Source of the DNA: DASQPR01 sp963831705
GTDB taxonomy: Bacteria; Actinomycetota; Actinomycetes; Mycobacteriales; Micromonosporaceae
Length of the DNA stretch: 64,000 bases
NCBI GenBank assembly: GCA_963831705.1
Contig: CAWHRE010000010.1
Coordinates: forward strand, 124,001-188,000
Direction of reading: 5' to 3'
Shown: one piece after another, positions 8,758 to 17,693 of the stretch
How positions within the stretch are numbered: position 1 is the first letter of the stretch
Layout of the letters: the number at the start of each line of letters is the position of its first letter
Position numbers and translations under genes: made by a program
Notes under the pieces: model-generated
What the model saw: only the letters and a program-made list of their open reading frames with translations
Databases searched by the model: none
What the model was told of the DNA's origin: nothing

Positions 8758-9909
8758 GTGACCACCTCAGACATGATTGCCGCGGTACAACACCGCTACG
8801 AAACGTTCTTCGCGACGAAGCCGGAGACCCCGTTCGCGGTCGAGGCCGACGGCACGAAGCACACGTTCGGCTCTGGCGAACCGATGTTCACCATCAAGAT
8901 CGACGATCCTCGCGGGGCCAAGGCGCTCGGCAGCCTCGACCAGTTCGCGGTCGCGGTCGCATACCTCAACGGCTGGCTGGACGTGGATGGCGACCTGGCG
9001 GAAGCGCTCAAGATGCGCGCGTTCTTCCGGGACATCCACCCGATCGCATGGGTCTCGCAATTCGTCCCGTCGCTGCTCCGGGGCCGCAAGGAGAGCGACA
9101 AGCGCGCGATCTCGCACCACTACGACGAGGACTCGGACTTCTTCCTGAGCTTCCTCGACGACCGGCACCGCTGCTACACCGAAGGCGTGTTCGCCTCCGA
9201 CGACGAGCTGATCGAAGACGCGATGACGCGGAAGATGGATCTCGCCATCGAGGCGCTCGGCGTGAAGGCCGGCGACCACGTGCTGGAGATCGGCGGGGGC
9301 TGGGGCGCGTTCGTCGAGCACGCCGGCAAGCGGGGCATCGAGGTCACGACGCTGACGCTGTCCAAGGAGTCCGAGGCGTACCTGAACGGGCTGATCGAGC
9401 GCGAGCAGCTCCCGGCCCGGGTGATCCGCGAGCACATCTTCGCGTACACGAGCGCCACGAAGTACGACGGCATCGTCAACATGGGCGTCACCGAGCACCT
9501 GCCGAACTACAAGACCACGATCAAGAAGTACGCCGAGCTGATCAAGCCGGGCGGCTACGTCTACCTCGACGCGCTCGCGATGCGCGCCAAGCACAACATC
9601 TCCACGTTCATGAGCCGGTACGTGTACCCGGGCGGCCAGTCGCCGCTGCTGCTGCACGCGTACCTGGAGGAGGTCAACGACTCGCCGTTCCGAGTGATCA
9701 GCGTGCAGGACGACCGGCACAACTACGCGCTCACCTGCCGCCGTTGGGCGGAGAAGCTCGACTCGAAGCGCACCGAGATCGTGGACCGGTTCGGTGAACC
9801 GCTCTACCGCCGCTTCCGTCTCTTCCTGTGGGGCTCAGCGGCCGGATTCGACACCGGCTTGGTCCAGGCGTACCGCTGGGTTCTGCAGATGCCCGAGCCG
9901 GCCGCCTGA
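8758..9909 (+). CDS. Cyclopropane-fatty-acyl-phospholipid synthase family methyltransferase
   Basis: 383 residues from GTG 8758. The SAM-binding motif I reads VLEIGGGWGAF (about residues 178-188); most family members have C in place of the second G of GGG. ISHHYD upstream and the C-terminal FDTGLVQAYRW end are typical of CfaS-type proteins. Such enzymes transfer a methylene or methyl group from SAM to lipid acyl chains at the membrane face; other members modify different lipids, so the substrate is uncertain. It is followed after 19 bases by a small membrane protein gene on the same strand. Confidence 0.85.
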   Translation: MTTSDMIAAVQHRYETFFATKPETPFAVEADGTKHTFGSGEPMFTIKIDDPRGAKALGSLDQFAVAVAYLNGWLDVDGDLAEALKMRAFFRDIHPIAWVSQFVPSLLRGRKESDKRAISHHYDEDSDFFLSFLDDRHRCYTEGVFASDDELIEDAMTRKMDLAIEALGVKAGDHVLEIGGGWGAFVEHAGKRGIEVTTLTLSKESEAYLNGLIEREQLPARVIREHIFAYTSATKYDGIVNMGVTEHLPNYKTTIKKYAELIKPGGYVYLDALAMRAKHNISTFMSRYVYPGGQSPLLLHAYLEEVNDSPFRVISVQDDRHNYALTCRRWAEKLDSKRTEIVDRFGEPLYRRFRLFLWGSAAGFDTGLVQAYRWVLQMPEPAA

Positions 9910-9928
9910 CCCTCACCTAGGGACGTAC

Positions 9929-10135
9929 ATGAAAAAGCCCGTCTTCGTCGTCATCGGGATCCTGCTCGCGCTGCTCGGCGTGTTCTGGTTGCTGCAGGGA
10001 CTGAACGTGTTCAACCAGAGCGGCGGGATGAACGGCAAGCACGCGTTCATCTACGTCGGCATCGTTGTCGCGCTGGCCGGAATCGGTCTGGTCGTGACCG
10101 GCGCCCGGAGGCGGAGCACCACACCCTCGGCCTGA
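9929..10135 (+). CDS. Small two-helix membrane protein
   Basis: 68 residues from ATG 9929 with AGGGA five bases upstream. After a positively charged MKKP it has two hydrophobic stretches (about residues 5-23 and 39-58) linked by NVFNQSGGMNGKHAF, then an Arg-rich cytoplasmic end. This resembles short DUF3185-like two-helix proteins of unknown function. It is probably co-transcribed with the methyltransferase 19 bases upstream and is followed by a hairpin. Confidence 0.7.
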   Translation: MKKPVFVVIGILLALLGVFWLLQGLNVFNQSGGMNGKHAFIYVGIVVALAGIGLVVTGARRRSTTPSA

Positions 10136-10143
10136 GCCGGTAC

Positions 10144-10178
10144 GGTGATGGGCGGCGGCAGCGCCGGCGCCCATCACC
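10144..10178 (+). terminator. 11-bp stem hairpin, likely terminator
   Basis: GGTGATGGGCG (10144-10154) pairs perfectly with CGCCCATCACC (10168-10178) around a GC-rich loop, directly after the small membrane gene. There is no strong T run, as is common in actinomycetes. Confidence 0.55.
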
Positions 10179-10203
10179 CACCACGGCTGATCGGGGAACC
10201 CAC

Positions 10204-10845
10204 ATGACTTCCAAATTTGCGGTCGATGGCGTTGAAGTGACGTCTCATGAAGCGCTCAGCGCCCTTCTCGGCGAACCGTCCGAGCGCGACGCGAACAAGG
10301 TCCGCGGATCGCTCAACGATTTCGACCGACGGTTCATCGCCGCATCGCCGTTCTGCGTGATCGCGACGGCCGGTGCGGACGGCCGATGCGATGCCTCCCC
10401 GAAGGGTGACCCGGCCGGCTTCACGTACATCGTCGACGACACCACGATCGTGCTTCCGGAGCGGCCCGGCAACCGTCGTGCCGACGGATTCCACAACATC
10501 CTCGACAATCCGTTTCTCGGCCTGATCTACCTCATTCCGGGCCGCGGTGACACGCTGCGCGTCAATGGTCGAGCACGGTTGATCAGCGACGCACCGTTCT
10601 TCGACGAAATGGTCGTCAAGGGCCACCGGCCGATCCTCGCCGCCGTCGTCGATATCGAAGAGGTCTTCTACCACTGCTCGAAGGCGTTCCTCCGGTCCGC
10701 GCTGTGGAAGCCGGAGACCTGGCAACCCGATGCCGCGCCGTCCCGCGCCGAGATCGCGCACGGCATGGAGCGGGCCGACCAGTCGATGGAGGAGCTCGCG
10801 GTTTACTACGGTCCGGCGTACGAGCAGAAGATCTACCAGTCGTGA
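10204..10845 (+). CDS. PPOX-class FMN-dependent flavoprotein (MSMEG_1061-like)
   Basis: 213 residues with the split beta-barrel of pyridoxamine-phosphate-oxidase-like proteins. FIAASPFCVIATA and CDASPKGDPAGF are the conserved core strands that hold FMN, followed by LPERPGNRRADGFHNIL, a signature of the MSMEG_1061 subgroup. The protein is cytosolic, probably dimeric, and its substrate is unknown. ATG 10204 has GGGGAA seven bases upstream. Its stop codon overlaps the GTG of the Nudix gene (GTGA), so the two are translationally coupled. Confidence 0.8.
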   Translation: MTSKFAVDGVEVTSHEALSALLGEPSERDANKVRGSLNDFDRRFIAASPFCVIATAGADGRCDASPKGDPAGFTYIVDDTTIVLPERPGNRRADGFHNILDNPFLGLIYLIPGRGDTLRVNGRARLISDAPFFDEMVVKGHRPILAAVVDIEEVFYHCSKAFLRSALWKPETWQPDAAPSRAEIAHGMERADQSMEELAVYYGPAYEQKIYQS

Positions 10846-11354
10846 TCGAGCTGCCGGACGATCTTCCGGTGATCGAGCGCGACGTCGTACGCGTGGTCGT
10901 GCTGGACGCCGAAGACCGCATCCTGCTGTTCCACGCCCGCGACATCACGGCGCCCGAGTTGGGCACCTGGTGGGAGCTGCCGGGCGGCGGTACGGAGCCC
11001 GGTGAAACGTATGTCGACACCGCGATCCGGGAACTGTACGAGGAGACCGGCATCGCCGTCGTACCCGATCAGCTCTCGGCGCCGAACTGGCGGCGGACCG
11101 CGACGTTCCGCTATCGCGGTGGGCGGCGTCTGCAGCACGAGCTGGTGCTGACCGCGCGCCTGCCCGGCACCGCGACCATCGACATCTCCGGCCAACTGGA
11201 CTACGAGCTGGAGGATTATCCGGAGAGCCGGTGGTGGCCGGTCGCCGACCTGCGTGCGAGTGCCGAACGGTTTTATCCGGGGCGACTCGCCGAAGTGATC
11301 GACGCGCACCTGACCGGGGAACCGATCCACGATGAGCTGGAGATCTTCTCCTAG
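10842..11354 (+). CDS. Nudix hydrolase
   Basis: 170 residues starting at GTG 10842, which overlaps the upstream stop codon. The Nudix box is complete: GGGTEPGE followed by AIRELYEETGI (GX5EX7REUXEEXGU), giving the Mg-binding glutamates. These enzymes cleave nucleoside diphosphates linked to another group; the specific substrate is not evident. Coupling to a flavoprotein suggests they act in one pathway or in damage clean-up, which is inference. It ends 20 bases from a convergent hydrolase gene. Confidence 0.85.
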   Translation: MIELPDDLPVIERDVVRVVVLDAEDRILLFHARDITAPELGTWWELPGGGTEPGETYVDTAIRELYEETGIAVVPDQLSAPNWRRTATFRYRGGRRLQHELVLTARLPGTATIDISGQLDYELEDYPESRWWPVADLRASAERFYPGRLAEVIDAHLTGEPIHDELEIFS

Positions 11355-11374
11355 CCGCTTTACCTGCGTCGAAT

Positions 11375-12394
11375 TTACTTGCGTCGGAACGTCAGGACGC
11401 CGTCCTCGATGTCCATCGTGGCGAGTTCGCGTGCGACCAACAACTCCAGGTGCAATGCGGTCTCGAACACCGCGAGCATCTGATTGAACGGGTCGAGGTC
11501 GGCGAACTTCCGCTTCCGGGACGTCCAACCGATCTCGGACGCGACGTCGAAGCTGGTGTGGCCGTCGCTGCTCAGGACACGCAGCATCTCGGCCAACCGG
11601 CTGGCGTGGTGGGCGAGCAGCTCGTCGACGCGCTCGTGTACCGCATCGCCGGCCGGCCCGTGAGCCGGCAACAGCGCCATGTCGGGCATCTCCCGGACCA
11701 GACGCAGCGATGCCAGATAGTCGCGTAACGCCAGCTTCGGCGGCGACGGTTCGAACGCGACCGACGGCGTGATGTGTGGCAGCACGTGGTCACCCGCGAA
11801 CATCAGCCCGGCCGCGCGGTCGACGTACACGACGTGACCTGCCGTGTGGCCGGGCGTCGCGATCGCCTCCAGGATCCGGTCGCCGACCTCGAAGCGATCG
11901 CCGGATGCGACGTACGCGTCCGGACTCCCGTACCCGCTGTCGGCCGGCTCGCCTGCGATCCCGAAGGCCCGGATCGCTTCGACGACCGCGCTCGCCCCGT
12001 GCCGTGCGAGCGCCCCGAGCGGCCGCTCCAGCCCCGGTGGGATCGGCTGGGTGAGCAGGTCGATCGTGGACTTCTCGCCAATACCGATGAGCACTCGGGC
12101 ACCGAACTCGCGGCGGACCGCGATGGCTTGCGTGTAGTGGTCCCGATGAGCGTGCGTGACCAGAAACCGGCGAATGTCACGGACGTCGCCGCCGATCGTC
12201 GCCATCGCGGCGTCGAGGTGTTTGCGGGCGACGTCGAGTGCCCAACCGCCGTCGACCAGAGTGAACCCGTCGCGGTCCGCGATCGCGTACACGTTGACGG
12301 CGCGGAGTCCGTCGGTAGGCAGCGGAAGCGGGATCCGCCAGACGCCTGGCGCAACGGGGAAGGCTCCGGGTTCAGTCCAGGTGAGATCGGCCAT
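11375..12394 (-). CDS. MBL-fold metallohydrolase
   Basis: 339 residues. The zinc motif THAHRDHYTQA (about residue 80) gives H-x-H-x-D-H, with later ligands in ATPGHTAGHVVY and FAGDHVLPH. The C-terminal helical part follows the SNW-like DELLAHHASRLAEML segment, as in the subgroup that includes LACTB2/glyoxalase II-like proteins. It is a cytosolic hydrolase of unknown substrate. ATG start at 12394. Its stop lies in a small direct repeat shared with the convergent Nudix gene end (TTTACCTGCGTCG / TTTACTTGCGTCG, 11361-11388). Confidence 0.8.
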   Translation of the reverse strand: MADLTWTEPGAFPVAPGVWRIPLPLPTDGLRAVNVYAIADRDGFTLVDGGWALDVARKHLDAAMATIGGDVRDIRRFLVTHAHRDHYTQAIAVRREFGARVLIGIGEKSTIDLLTQPIPPGLERPLGALARHGASAVVEAIRAFGIAGEPADSGYGSPDAYVASGDRFEVGDRILEAIATPGHTAGHVVYVDRAAGLMFAGDHVLPHITPSVAFEPSPPKLALRDYLASLRLVREMPDMALLPAHGPAGDAVHERVDELLAHHASRLAEMLRVLSSDGHTSFDVASEIGWTSRKRKFADLDPFNQMLAVFETALHLELLVARELATMDIEDGVLTFRRK

Positions 12395-12421
12395 GCCTCA
12401 CGAGATCACATCGGACTGAGT

Positions 12422-12486
12422 GTCTTTCGGCTAGCCCCGACTTTGTCTTTCGGTCAGCCCCGACTGTCTTTCGGTCAGCCCCAACC
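12422..12486. repeat. 21-bp tandem repeat, three copies, at a gene end
   Basis: The unit GTCTTTCGGTCAGCCCCGACT occurs at 12422-12442 (with one transposition, CTAG for TCAG), 12445-12465 and 12466-12486 (last bases diverged). The third copy overlaps the last codons and TGA of the leftward metallopeptidase gene. The first two lie between that gene and the MBL hydrolase start. Confidence 0.8.
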
Positions 12487-12819
12487 GAGTTCGTGGAGGC
12501 GCTCTTCCTCGATGCCGAAGTGGTGCGCAATCTCGTGCACCACCGTGATCCGGACCTGCTCGACCACCTCGTCCTCGGAGTGGCACATGCGCAGCGTGGG
12601 CTTGCGGAAAATGGTGATCCGGTCCGGCAGAACGCCGCTGTAGTCGCTGGTCCGCGACGTGAGGGCGTAGCCCTCGTACAGGCCGAGCAGGTCCGGATCC
12701 TCTTCGTCGTCGACCAGGATGACGACGTTGTCCAGCATCGCCATCAACCCCTCGGGCACCGAGTCGAGCGCGTCGGCAACGAGTTCCTCGAACCGCTCGG
12801 CGGTCATCCGTACGGGCAT
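12475..12819 (-). CDS. Zincin-like metallopeptidase family protein
   Basis: 114 residues. HEIAHHFGI near residue 100 is the HExxH zinc motif of the small zincin_1 (PF06262-type) family, with the conserved FRKPTLRMCHSEDEV segment before it. The role of these small cytosolic putative peptidases is unknown. ATG 12819 has a weak GGGTGG upstream; ATG 12807 is possible. The last residues overlap a 21-bp tandem repeat, so the C-terminus may be of variable length in relatives. Confidence 0.75.
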   Translation of the reverse strand: MPVRMTAERFEELVADALDSVPEGLMAMLDNVVILVDDEEDPDLLGLYEGYALTSRTSDYSGVLPDRITIFRKPTLRMCHSEDEVVEQVRITVVHEIAHHFGIEEERLHELGWG

Positions 12820-12888
12820 CCACCCGTTATACCCGCTTCGCTGGGATTCCATTGGCAAGGCGCGTTCGCCGCCGCTTACTCTGACGCG

Positions 12889-13665
12889 ATGATCCGCTGG
12901 ATGTACGCGTTCCTTGACCGCCCGCGTGACTCGTTCGGCGCCGCCGCCGAGTTCTGGGCCACGGTTACCGGTACGAGGCTGTCGCCACTGCGGGGCGACC
13001 ACAACGAGTTCGCCACGTTCGTCCCGCCATGGGGCGACGCATACCTGAAACTTCAAGCCGTCGGCGGTGCAGCCGCATTTGCCGGGGGCGGTGGCGGCCA
13101 TCTCGATCTGGTCACCGACGATGTTCCGGAGCTGGTCGAACGCGCGGTCGGCCTCGGCTGCGAGATCCTCGGTTCGCACGCCGACTGGTTCGTCATGAAC
13201 TCCCCCGGCGATCAGCTGTTCTGCATCACTCCGTACGACCCGTCGCACGGCGAAACGGTTCGGCCGAGTGTCGTGGTGAGCCCGGATGGCGTCGGGAGCC
13301 GACTCGATCAGATCGCGATCGACGCCTCGCCCAGAGCGTTCGCGTACGAGGCCGAGTTCTGGCCCGCGCTCACCGGGTGGCCGGTGCGTGCCGGCTCGCG
13401 AAGCGAGTTCGCGGTCGTGCAACAGCCCGACGGGCTCCCGATCCGGTTGCTGATCCAGCGACTCGACACTCCCCCGGGCCAGGACCGGCCGACGTCGATG
13501 CATCAGGATCTCGCGTGTGCCGACGTACCGGCTATTCGGTCGTGGCATGAGCGGCTCGGTGCGACGTACGTCGCCGACGGGCCGCGGTGGACGGTGATGC
13601 GCGATCCGGCCGGCAGCGTCTACTGCCTCACGGAGCGATCACCGGAGACGGGTCAGTTGGCGTAG
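12889..13665 (+). CDS. VOC-superfamily protein with two glyoxalase-like domains
   Basis: 258 residues from ATG 12889, which has TACTCT six bases upstream, fitting a leaderless transcript. Two repeats of the betaalphabetabetabeta module are visible: residues 1-120 (AEFWATVTGT through GDQLFCITPY) and 130-255 (AEFWPALTGW through GSVYCLTERS). The family covers glyoxalases, dioxygenases and resistance proteins; no substrate can be assigned. Its last 38 bases overlap the end of the convergent MFS gene. Confidence 0.75.
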   Translation: MIRWMYAFLDRPRDSFGAAAEFWATVTGTRLSPLRGDHNEFATFVPPWGDAYLKLQAVGGAAAFAGGGGGHLDLVTDDVPELVERAVGLGCEILGSHADWFVMNSPGDQLFCITPYDPSHGETVRPSVVVSPDGVGSRLDQIAIDASPRAFAYEAEFWPALTGWPVRAGSRSEFAVVQQPDGLPIRLLIQRLDTPPGQDRPTSMHQDLACADVPAIRSWHERLGATYVADGPRWTVMRDPAGSVYCLTERSPETGQLA

Positions 13666-15133
13666 TCCGTTGTTCTGCCACCGACGCTGACGTCACGGCG
13701 CCGGACGGCGCCGCGTGGGACGGCGCCTCCTCTGTGTTGACGGCTTCGGAGGTCGCCGCCTCGGAGACAGCCGCTTCGGAGATAGCCGCTTCGGAGACAG
13801 CCGCTTCGGAGATAGCCGCTTCGGAGACAGCCGAGAATGTGCTGCTGTCGAATCGGGCCAAAGCCGGGATGCACAGCCGGATTACGGCCGCGCCGACCAC
13901 GACCGCAAGGCCACCGCTGACCGCGCTGATCGTCGGCGTGGTCAGCGACGCGACCGCGCCGGCGCGGAAGTTGCCGAGCTGAGGGCAAGCGCCACCCACC
14001 ACGAAGTCGGCCGCGCCGACCCGGCCACGATAAGCGTCCGGAGTCACGGTCTGCACGAGCGCGGTACGGGAGATCACGCTCACCACGTCGGCCGCGCCCG
14101 CGATCGCAAGCAATGCGACGGCGAGCCAGAGTTGCCCGGCGAGCCCGAATCCGGCCAGTGCGATGCCCCAGACGACACCTGCAACCAGCATGGCCCGGCC
14201 GGTACGGGTGATCCGCCCGACCGGTCCGGAGAGCGTCGACCCGAGCAGCCCGCCGACCGCAACCGCGGAGCTGAGCAGTCCGAGCGTCCGGGGTGAGCCG
14301 CCGAAGTGGGCCGCGTTGATCGCCGGGAAGAGCGCCATCGGCATGCCGAGAACGGTCGCGTTCAGGTCGGAGAGGAACGCACCGACCAGCACCCGGCTGC
14401 GACCGATGAACCGGAGCCCGTCGGCGACGGCACGCAGCCCGGGCCGAGCGTCGCCGTCCGGTGGCATCGGCGGCAAACGGAACACGCTGTAAAGGGCGGC
14501 ACCGAACGTGATCGCGTCGATCAGATAGCAGGTCTTGAGGCCCCAGACACCGGCGACGAGGCCGGCCAGCGCGGGGCCGACGGTGACGCTGCCGTGGAAC
14601 GTAATCATGTTGAGCGCGGTCGCGGCACCGATCCGGTCGGCCGGCAAAAGGCGCGGGATGAACGTACGCCGAGCCGGCTGGTTGATCGCCGTGCAGAGCG
14701 AACCGAACGCGACGAGCACGTACAGCGGCCAGATCTGGCGTGATCCGGCGAACGCCTGTACCGCGAGCGCGGTCGATACGGCCGCGAGCCCGAGGTTCGT
14801 CACGAGCACGAGGCGTCGCCGGTCCAGCGCGTCCGCGATCGAGCCGCCGATCAGGCCGAACAGGATCGCCGGTACGGCCGCGCAGAGCCCGACCGCTCCG
14901 ACCGCGACCGACGAGTGTGTGATCGTGAAGATCTGCAACGCGATCGCGAAGTTCGTCATCTGATTGCCGATGGCGGAGAACCCGGATCCGATCCACAGAC
15001 GCCGGAAATCCGCCGACTCACGGAGCGGACTGATATCGACGAGCAGGGACCGGCGTCGGGGCACGACGGAGGACGCTACCGGGGCGGTACGCCGGTGAGC
15101 GAACGGATTATCGACCGCCGACAACACCGGCAT
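13628..15133 (-). CDS. MFS transporter (EntS/MFS_3 type) with repeat C-terminus
   Basis: Up to 501 residues from ATG 15133, 37 bases from the divergent ArsR start; a GTG about 25 codons downstream is an alternative. Twelve hydrophobic segments begin at FRRLWIGSGFSAIGNQMTNF, and the order matches exporters of the MFS_3/EntS group, which export small molecules or siderophores. The C-terminal 60 residues are non-membrane and consist of a five-residue repeat (SEAAI/SEAAV) encoded by a 15-bp tandem repeat. The gene is divergent from an ArsR-like regulator with an inverted repeat between the starts, so that regulator probably controls it. Confidence 0.8.
   Translation of the reverse strand: MPVLSAVDNPFAHRRTAPVASSVVPRRRSLLVDISPLRESADFRRLWIGSGFSAIGNQMTNFAIALQIFTITHSSVAVGAVGLCAAVPAILFGLIGGSIADALDRRRLVLVTNLGLAAVSTALAVQAFAGSRQIWPLYVLVAFGSLCTAINQPARRTFIPRLLPADRIGAATALNMITFHGSVTVGPALAGLVAGVWGLKTCYLIDAITFGAALYSVFRLPPMPPDGDARPGLRAVADGLRFIGRSRVLVGAFLSDLNATVLGMPMALFPAINAAHFGGSPRTLGLLSSAVAVGGLLGSTLSGPVGRITRTGRAMLVAGVVWGIALAGFGLAGQLWLAVALLAIAGAADVVSVISRTALVQTVTPDAYRGRVGAADFVVGGACPQLGNFRAGAVASLTTPTISAVSGGLAVVVGAAVIRLCIPALARFDSSTFSAVSEAAISEAAVSEAAISEAAVSEAATSEAVNTEEAPSHAAPSGAVTSASVAEQRTTPTDPSPVIAP
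13743..13832. repeat. 15-bp tandem repeat, six copies, in MFS C-terminus
   Basis: Six contiguous 15-base units run from 13743 to 13832. The last four alternate between GCTTCGGAGATAGCC and GCTTCGGAGACAGCC, so a 30-bp higher-order unit has duplicated. In the MFS frame each unit encodes five residues such as SEAAI or SEAAV. Confidence 0.9.
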
Positions 15134-15137
15134 TATT

Positions 15138-15153
15138 GACAACAAGTATTGTC
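15138..15153. promoter_or_regulatory. Inverted repeat between divergent mfs and arsR genes
   Basis: GACAA-N6-TTGTC (15138-15153) lies between the divergent starts at 15133 and 15171, and a further CCGACAA at about 15116 pairs with TTGTCGG. This is a plausible operator for the adjacent ArsR-type regulator, covering the shared promoter. Confidence 0.5.
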
Positions 15154-15170
15154 GGTGAGACGCTGTCGGC

Positions 15171-15788
15171 ATGCTCGATGTCGCCGTGATCGATGATCCC
15201 GCCGCAGCGCAGATCTCTCTGGATCCGATGCGCGCACGCCTGCTGGCCGCGCTCGCCGAGCCGGGTTCGGCGACCACGCTCGCTGCGAAGATCGGGCTGG
15301 CCCGCCAAAAGATCAACTATCACCTGCATGCGCTGGAAGAACACGGCCTGATCGAACTCGTCGAGGAACGCCGCAAGGGCAACGTCACCGAGCGCGTACT
15401 GCAGGCGACCGCACTCTCGTACGTGATCTCACCGATGGCACTCTCGTCGGTCGCACCCGATCCGGCTCGCTCCCCCGATCGCCTCTCGGCCCAATGGCTG
15501 CTGGCCGTGGCCGGGAAGCTGGTCCGCGATACCGGTGCGTTGATCGCCGGCGCGACGAAGGCGGGCAAACGGCTGGCGACGTTCGCGCTCGACGGCGAGG
15601 TGCGGTTCGCCTCGCCGGGCGACCGTGCCGCGTTCGTCGAGGAACTGACCGTCGCGGTCACGCAGCTCGTCAGTAAATATCACGATGAGAACGCGCCGGA
15701 CGGCCGCGATCACCGCATCATCGTCGCGATTCACCCGACGGTGAAGCCGGACGAGGCAGCCAACAACCAGGGAAGTTGCGTCAACTAA
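15171..15788 (+). CDS. ArsR-like winged-helix transcriptional regulator
   Basis: 205 residues. The N-terminal HTH spans about residues 15-85: MRARLLAALAEPGSATTLAA, then the recognition helix ARQKINYHLHALEEHGLIEL and the wing VEERRKGNVTERV, as in ArsR/HTH_20 proteins. The C-terminal half may bind a ligand or dimerise; no CxC metal site of classic ArsR is present. It is divergent from an MFS exporter with an inverted repeat between them. The TAA stop is formed by a copy of the dispersed TAACTCCAGGATC element. Confidence 0.8.
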   Translation: MLDVAVIDDPAAAQISLDPMRARLLAALAEPGSATTLAAKIGLARQKINYHLHALEEHGLIELVEERRKGNVTERVLQATALSYVISPMALSSVAPDPARSPDRLSAQWLLAVAGKLVRDTGALIAGATKAGKRLATFALDGEVRFASPGDRAAFVEELTVAVTQLVSKYHDENAPDGRDHRIIVAIHPTVKPDEAANNQGSCVN

Positions 15789-15801
15789 CTCCAGGATCAA
15801 C
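15786..15801 (+). repeat. Dispersed TAACTCCAGGATCRAC element, copy 1
   Basis: TAACTCCAGGATCAAC, extended to AACTAACTCCAGGATCAACT. It supplies the TAA of the arsR gene and, on the other strand, the TGA of the maleylpyruvate-isomerase-like gene, since the two convergent reading frames end inside it. Confidence 0.8.
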
Positions 15802-16375
15802 TGGGGTTGGGGGCTTTCCACTGTGGATCTCGGCCGACGTGGCCCATGAGCTGGTCCGAGATCGGCGCCTCGTCGGGTACCGGCACGATCAGGCCGAACG
15901 CCTTGCTCGGGCGCTTACCCGGGAAACCGAGCATGAGCTGGTACGCGGCGTCGGCCAACTCATCGTCGGGCACGCGCGGAGAGCCGATCGAACGGGCCAC
16001 GTCCCAGCCGTGCACAGCGAAATCGATGATGTGCATACCCAACACGATCGGGATCAACTTGTCGCCATAGCCGAACACGTCGATCGTCTCCGGCAACTCG
16101 GGCGCGGCGAACGCATCGTTCAGGTCGTCGGCCGCCGCCCGGTACGCGGTCTGAAAATCGTCCGGCAGCTCCAAGCTGTCCCACACCTCGCCGCCGACCG
16201 GCGCGCCACGTAGACCGGCGGCGAATCCTCGATTGTGGGCGGTCATGTGACCGAGCAGCTCGCTCAACGTCCAATTGCCACACGGCGTGGGATTCTGCAG
16301 GTCGGCAGGCGTAACCTCGGCAACTATCTCACACGACCACGCGAGTGCGCGGCGATCGAGCGCGAACCGATCCAT
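15797..16375 (-). CDS. TIGR03086-type DinB-like metal-binding protein
   Basis: 192 residues from ATG 16375, with GAAAGGGC seven bases upstream. The N-terminal TPCGNWTLSELLGHMTAHNRGF carries the conserved metal-ligand histidines of the mycothiol-dependent maleylpyruvate isomerase N-terminal/DinB-2 fold; a further ligand candidate is in HIIDFAVHGWD (about residue 130). Family members are mycothiol-dependent transferases or of unknown function. Its TGA lies in a dispersed repeat shared with the end of the convergent arsR gene. Confidence 0.75.
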   Translation of the reverse strand: MDRFALDRRALAWSCEIVAEVTPADLQNPTPCGNWTLSELLGHMTAHNRGFAAGLRGAPVGGEVWDSLELPDDFQTAYRAAADDLNDAFAAPELPETIDVFGYGDKLIPIVLGMHIIDFAVHGWDVARSIGSPRVPDDELADAAYQLMLGFPGKRPSKAFGLIVPVPDEAPISDQLMGHVGRDPQWKAPNPS

Positions 16376-16466
16376 GCGACGCCCTTTCGAAGATGTGGGT
16401 GCTGCTGGTATTGCCGCCGTCATCATGTCACGATCCGCTACAACAATCTGAACGGTAGGAGTCCTG

Positions 16467-17675
16467 ATGGCGTACGACGTAACCGCGGTCCGGAAGCAAT
16501 TTCCGGCGCTCACCGAGGGTGCGGCGCACTTCGACGGGCCCGCCGGATCGCAGGTCCCCCAGGTGGTGGCGAACGCCGTCTCGACCGCGATGACATCGGC
16601 GCTCGCCAATCGCGGCACGATCACGGTGGCCGAGCAGCGCTCCGGCGCCATCGTCCGGGACGCCCGGCGCGCGATGGCCGACATGCTCGGCGGCGTACCG
16701 GACGGCGTCGTGTTCGGGCGAAGCATGACGACGTTGACGTACAACATGTCACGGGCGATCGCGAAGACCTGGCGGCTCGGGCACGAGATCGTCGTCACGC
16801 GGCTCGACCACGACGCGAACATCCGTCCGTGGGTGCGAGCCGCGTACGAGGTCGGTGCCGAGGTCCGGATCGTCGACTTCGACGGCGGCACCGGCGATCT
16901 GCCGGTCGAACGCGTACGAGAGGCGCTGTCCGAACGTACCCGTCTCGTCGCGATCACCGGTGCGTCCAACTTGGTCGGTACGCGCCCCGATCTCCACGCG
17001 ATCGTCGCCGCCGTACACGAGGTCGGCGCGCTGTGCTACGTCGACGGTGTGCATCTCGTCCCGCACGCCAGCGTGAACGTGAGCGAACTCGACGCGGACT
17101 TCTTCATCTGCTCGACGTACAAGTTCTACGGTCCGCATCTCGGCGTGCTCGTCGCGACGCCGGAACTGCTCGAGACGATCCACATGGACAAGCTGCTGCC
17201 GTCGGCGGATACCGTGCCCGAACGCTTCGAGCTCGGCATGCTGCCGTTCGAGCAGTTGGCCGGCGTGACCGCGACGGTCGACTTCTTGGCCGGTCTCGTA
17301 CCCGGTCCGGCGGATGGGGATCGCCGCGCCGCACTCGTTCGGTCGTACGCGGCGATCGACCAGCACGAGACAAAGATGCTCGGGCTGCTCGTCGACGGAC
17401 TGGCATCGATCCCCGGCGTGACGATGCACGGACGGCCGTCCCGGCGTACGCCGACGGTGCTGTTCTCGGTCCACGGGTACTCGCCGACCGAGGTCCACCG
17501 GTTGCTCGCGGCGCGGGGCGTCAACGCGCCCGGCGGTACGTTCTACGCGCCCGAAGGGGCACGGGTGCTCGGCCTCGGCGAGGACGGCGCGAACCGTGCC
17601 GGGATCAACCTCTACACGAACGAATCGGACGTAGATCGGCTGATCGGGGCGGTCGCCGAGCTGGCCCGACGCTAG
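16467..17675 (+). CDS. Cysteine desulfurase-like PLP enzyme (TIGR01976 type)
   Basis: 402 residues. This class V aminotransferase fold has the PLP-binding lysine in STYKFYGPHLG (about residue 215) and the aspartate in YVDGVHLVPH. The start MAYDVTAVRKQFPAL and HFDGPAGSQVPQ are characteristic of the VC1184-like subfamily, which lacks the mobile loop cysteine of true IscS/SufS, so its reaction is uncertain. ATG 16467 has GTAGGAG seven bases upstream. It is convergent with the response regulator gene 18 bases downstream. Confidence 0.85.
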   Translation: MAYDVTAVRKQFPALTEGAAHFDGPAGSQVPQVVANAVSTAMTSALANRGTITVAEQRSGAIVRDARRAMADMLGGVPDGVVFGRSMTTLTYNMSRAIAKTWRLGHEIVVTRLDHDANIRPWVRAAYEVGAEVRIVDFDGGTGDLPVERVREALSERTRLVAITGASNLVGTRPDLHAIVAAVHEVGALCYVDGVHLVPHASVNVSELDADFFICSTYKFYGPHLGVLVATPELLETIHMDKLLPSADTVPERFELGMLPFEQLAGVTATVDFLAGLVPGPADGDRRAALVRSYAAIDQHETKMLGLLVDGLASIPGVTMHGRPSRRTPTVLFSVHGYSPTEVHRLLAARGVNAPGGTFYAPEGARVLGLGEDGANRAGINLYTNESDVDRLIGAVAELARR

Positions 17676-17693
17676 CTTCTCGGACGGACGTCG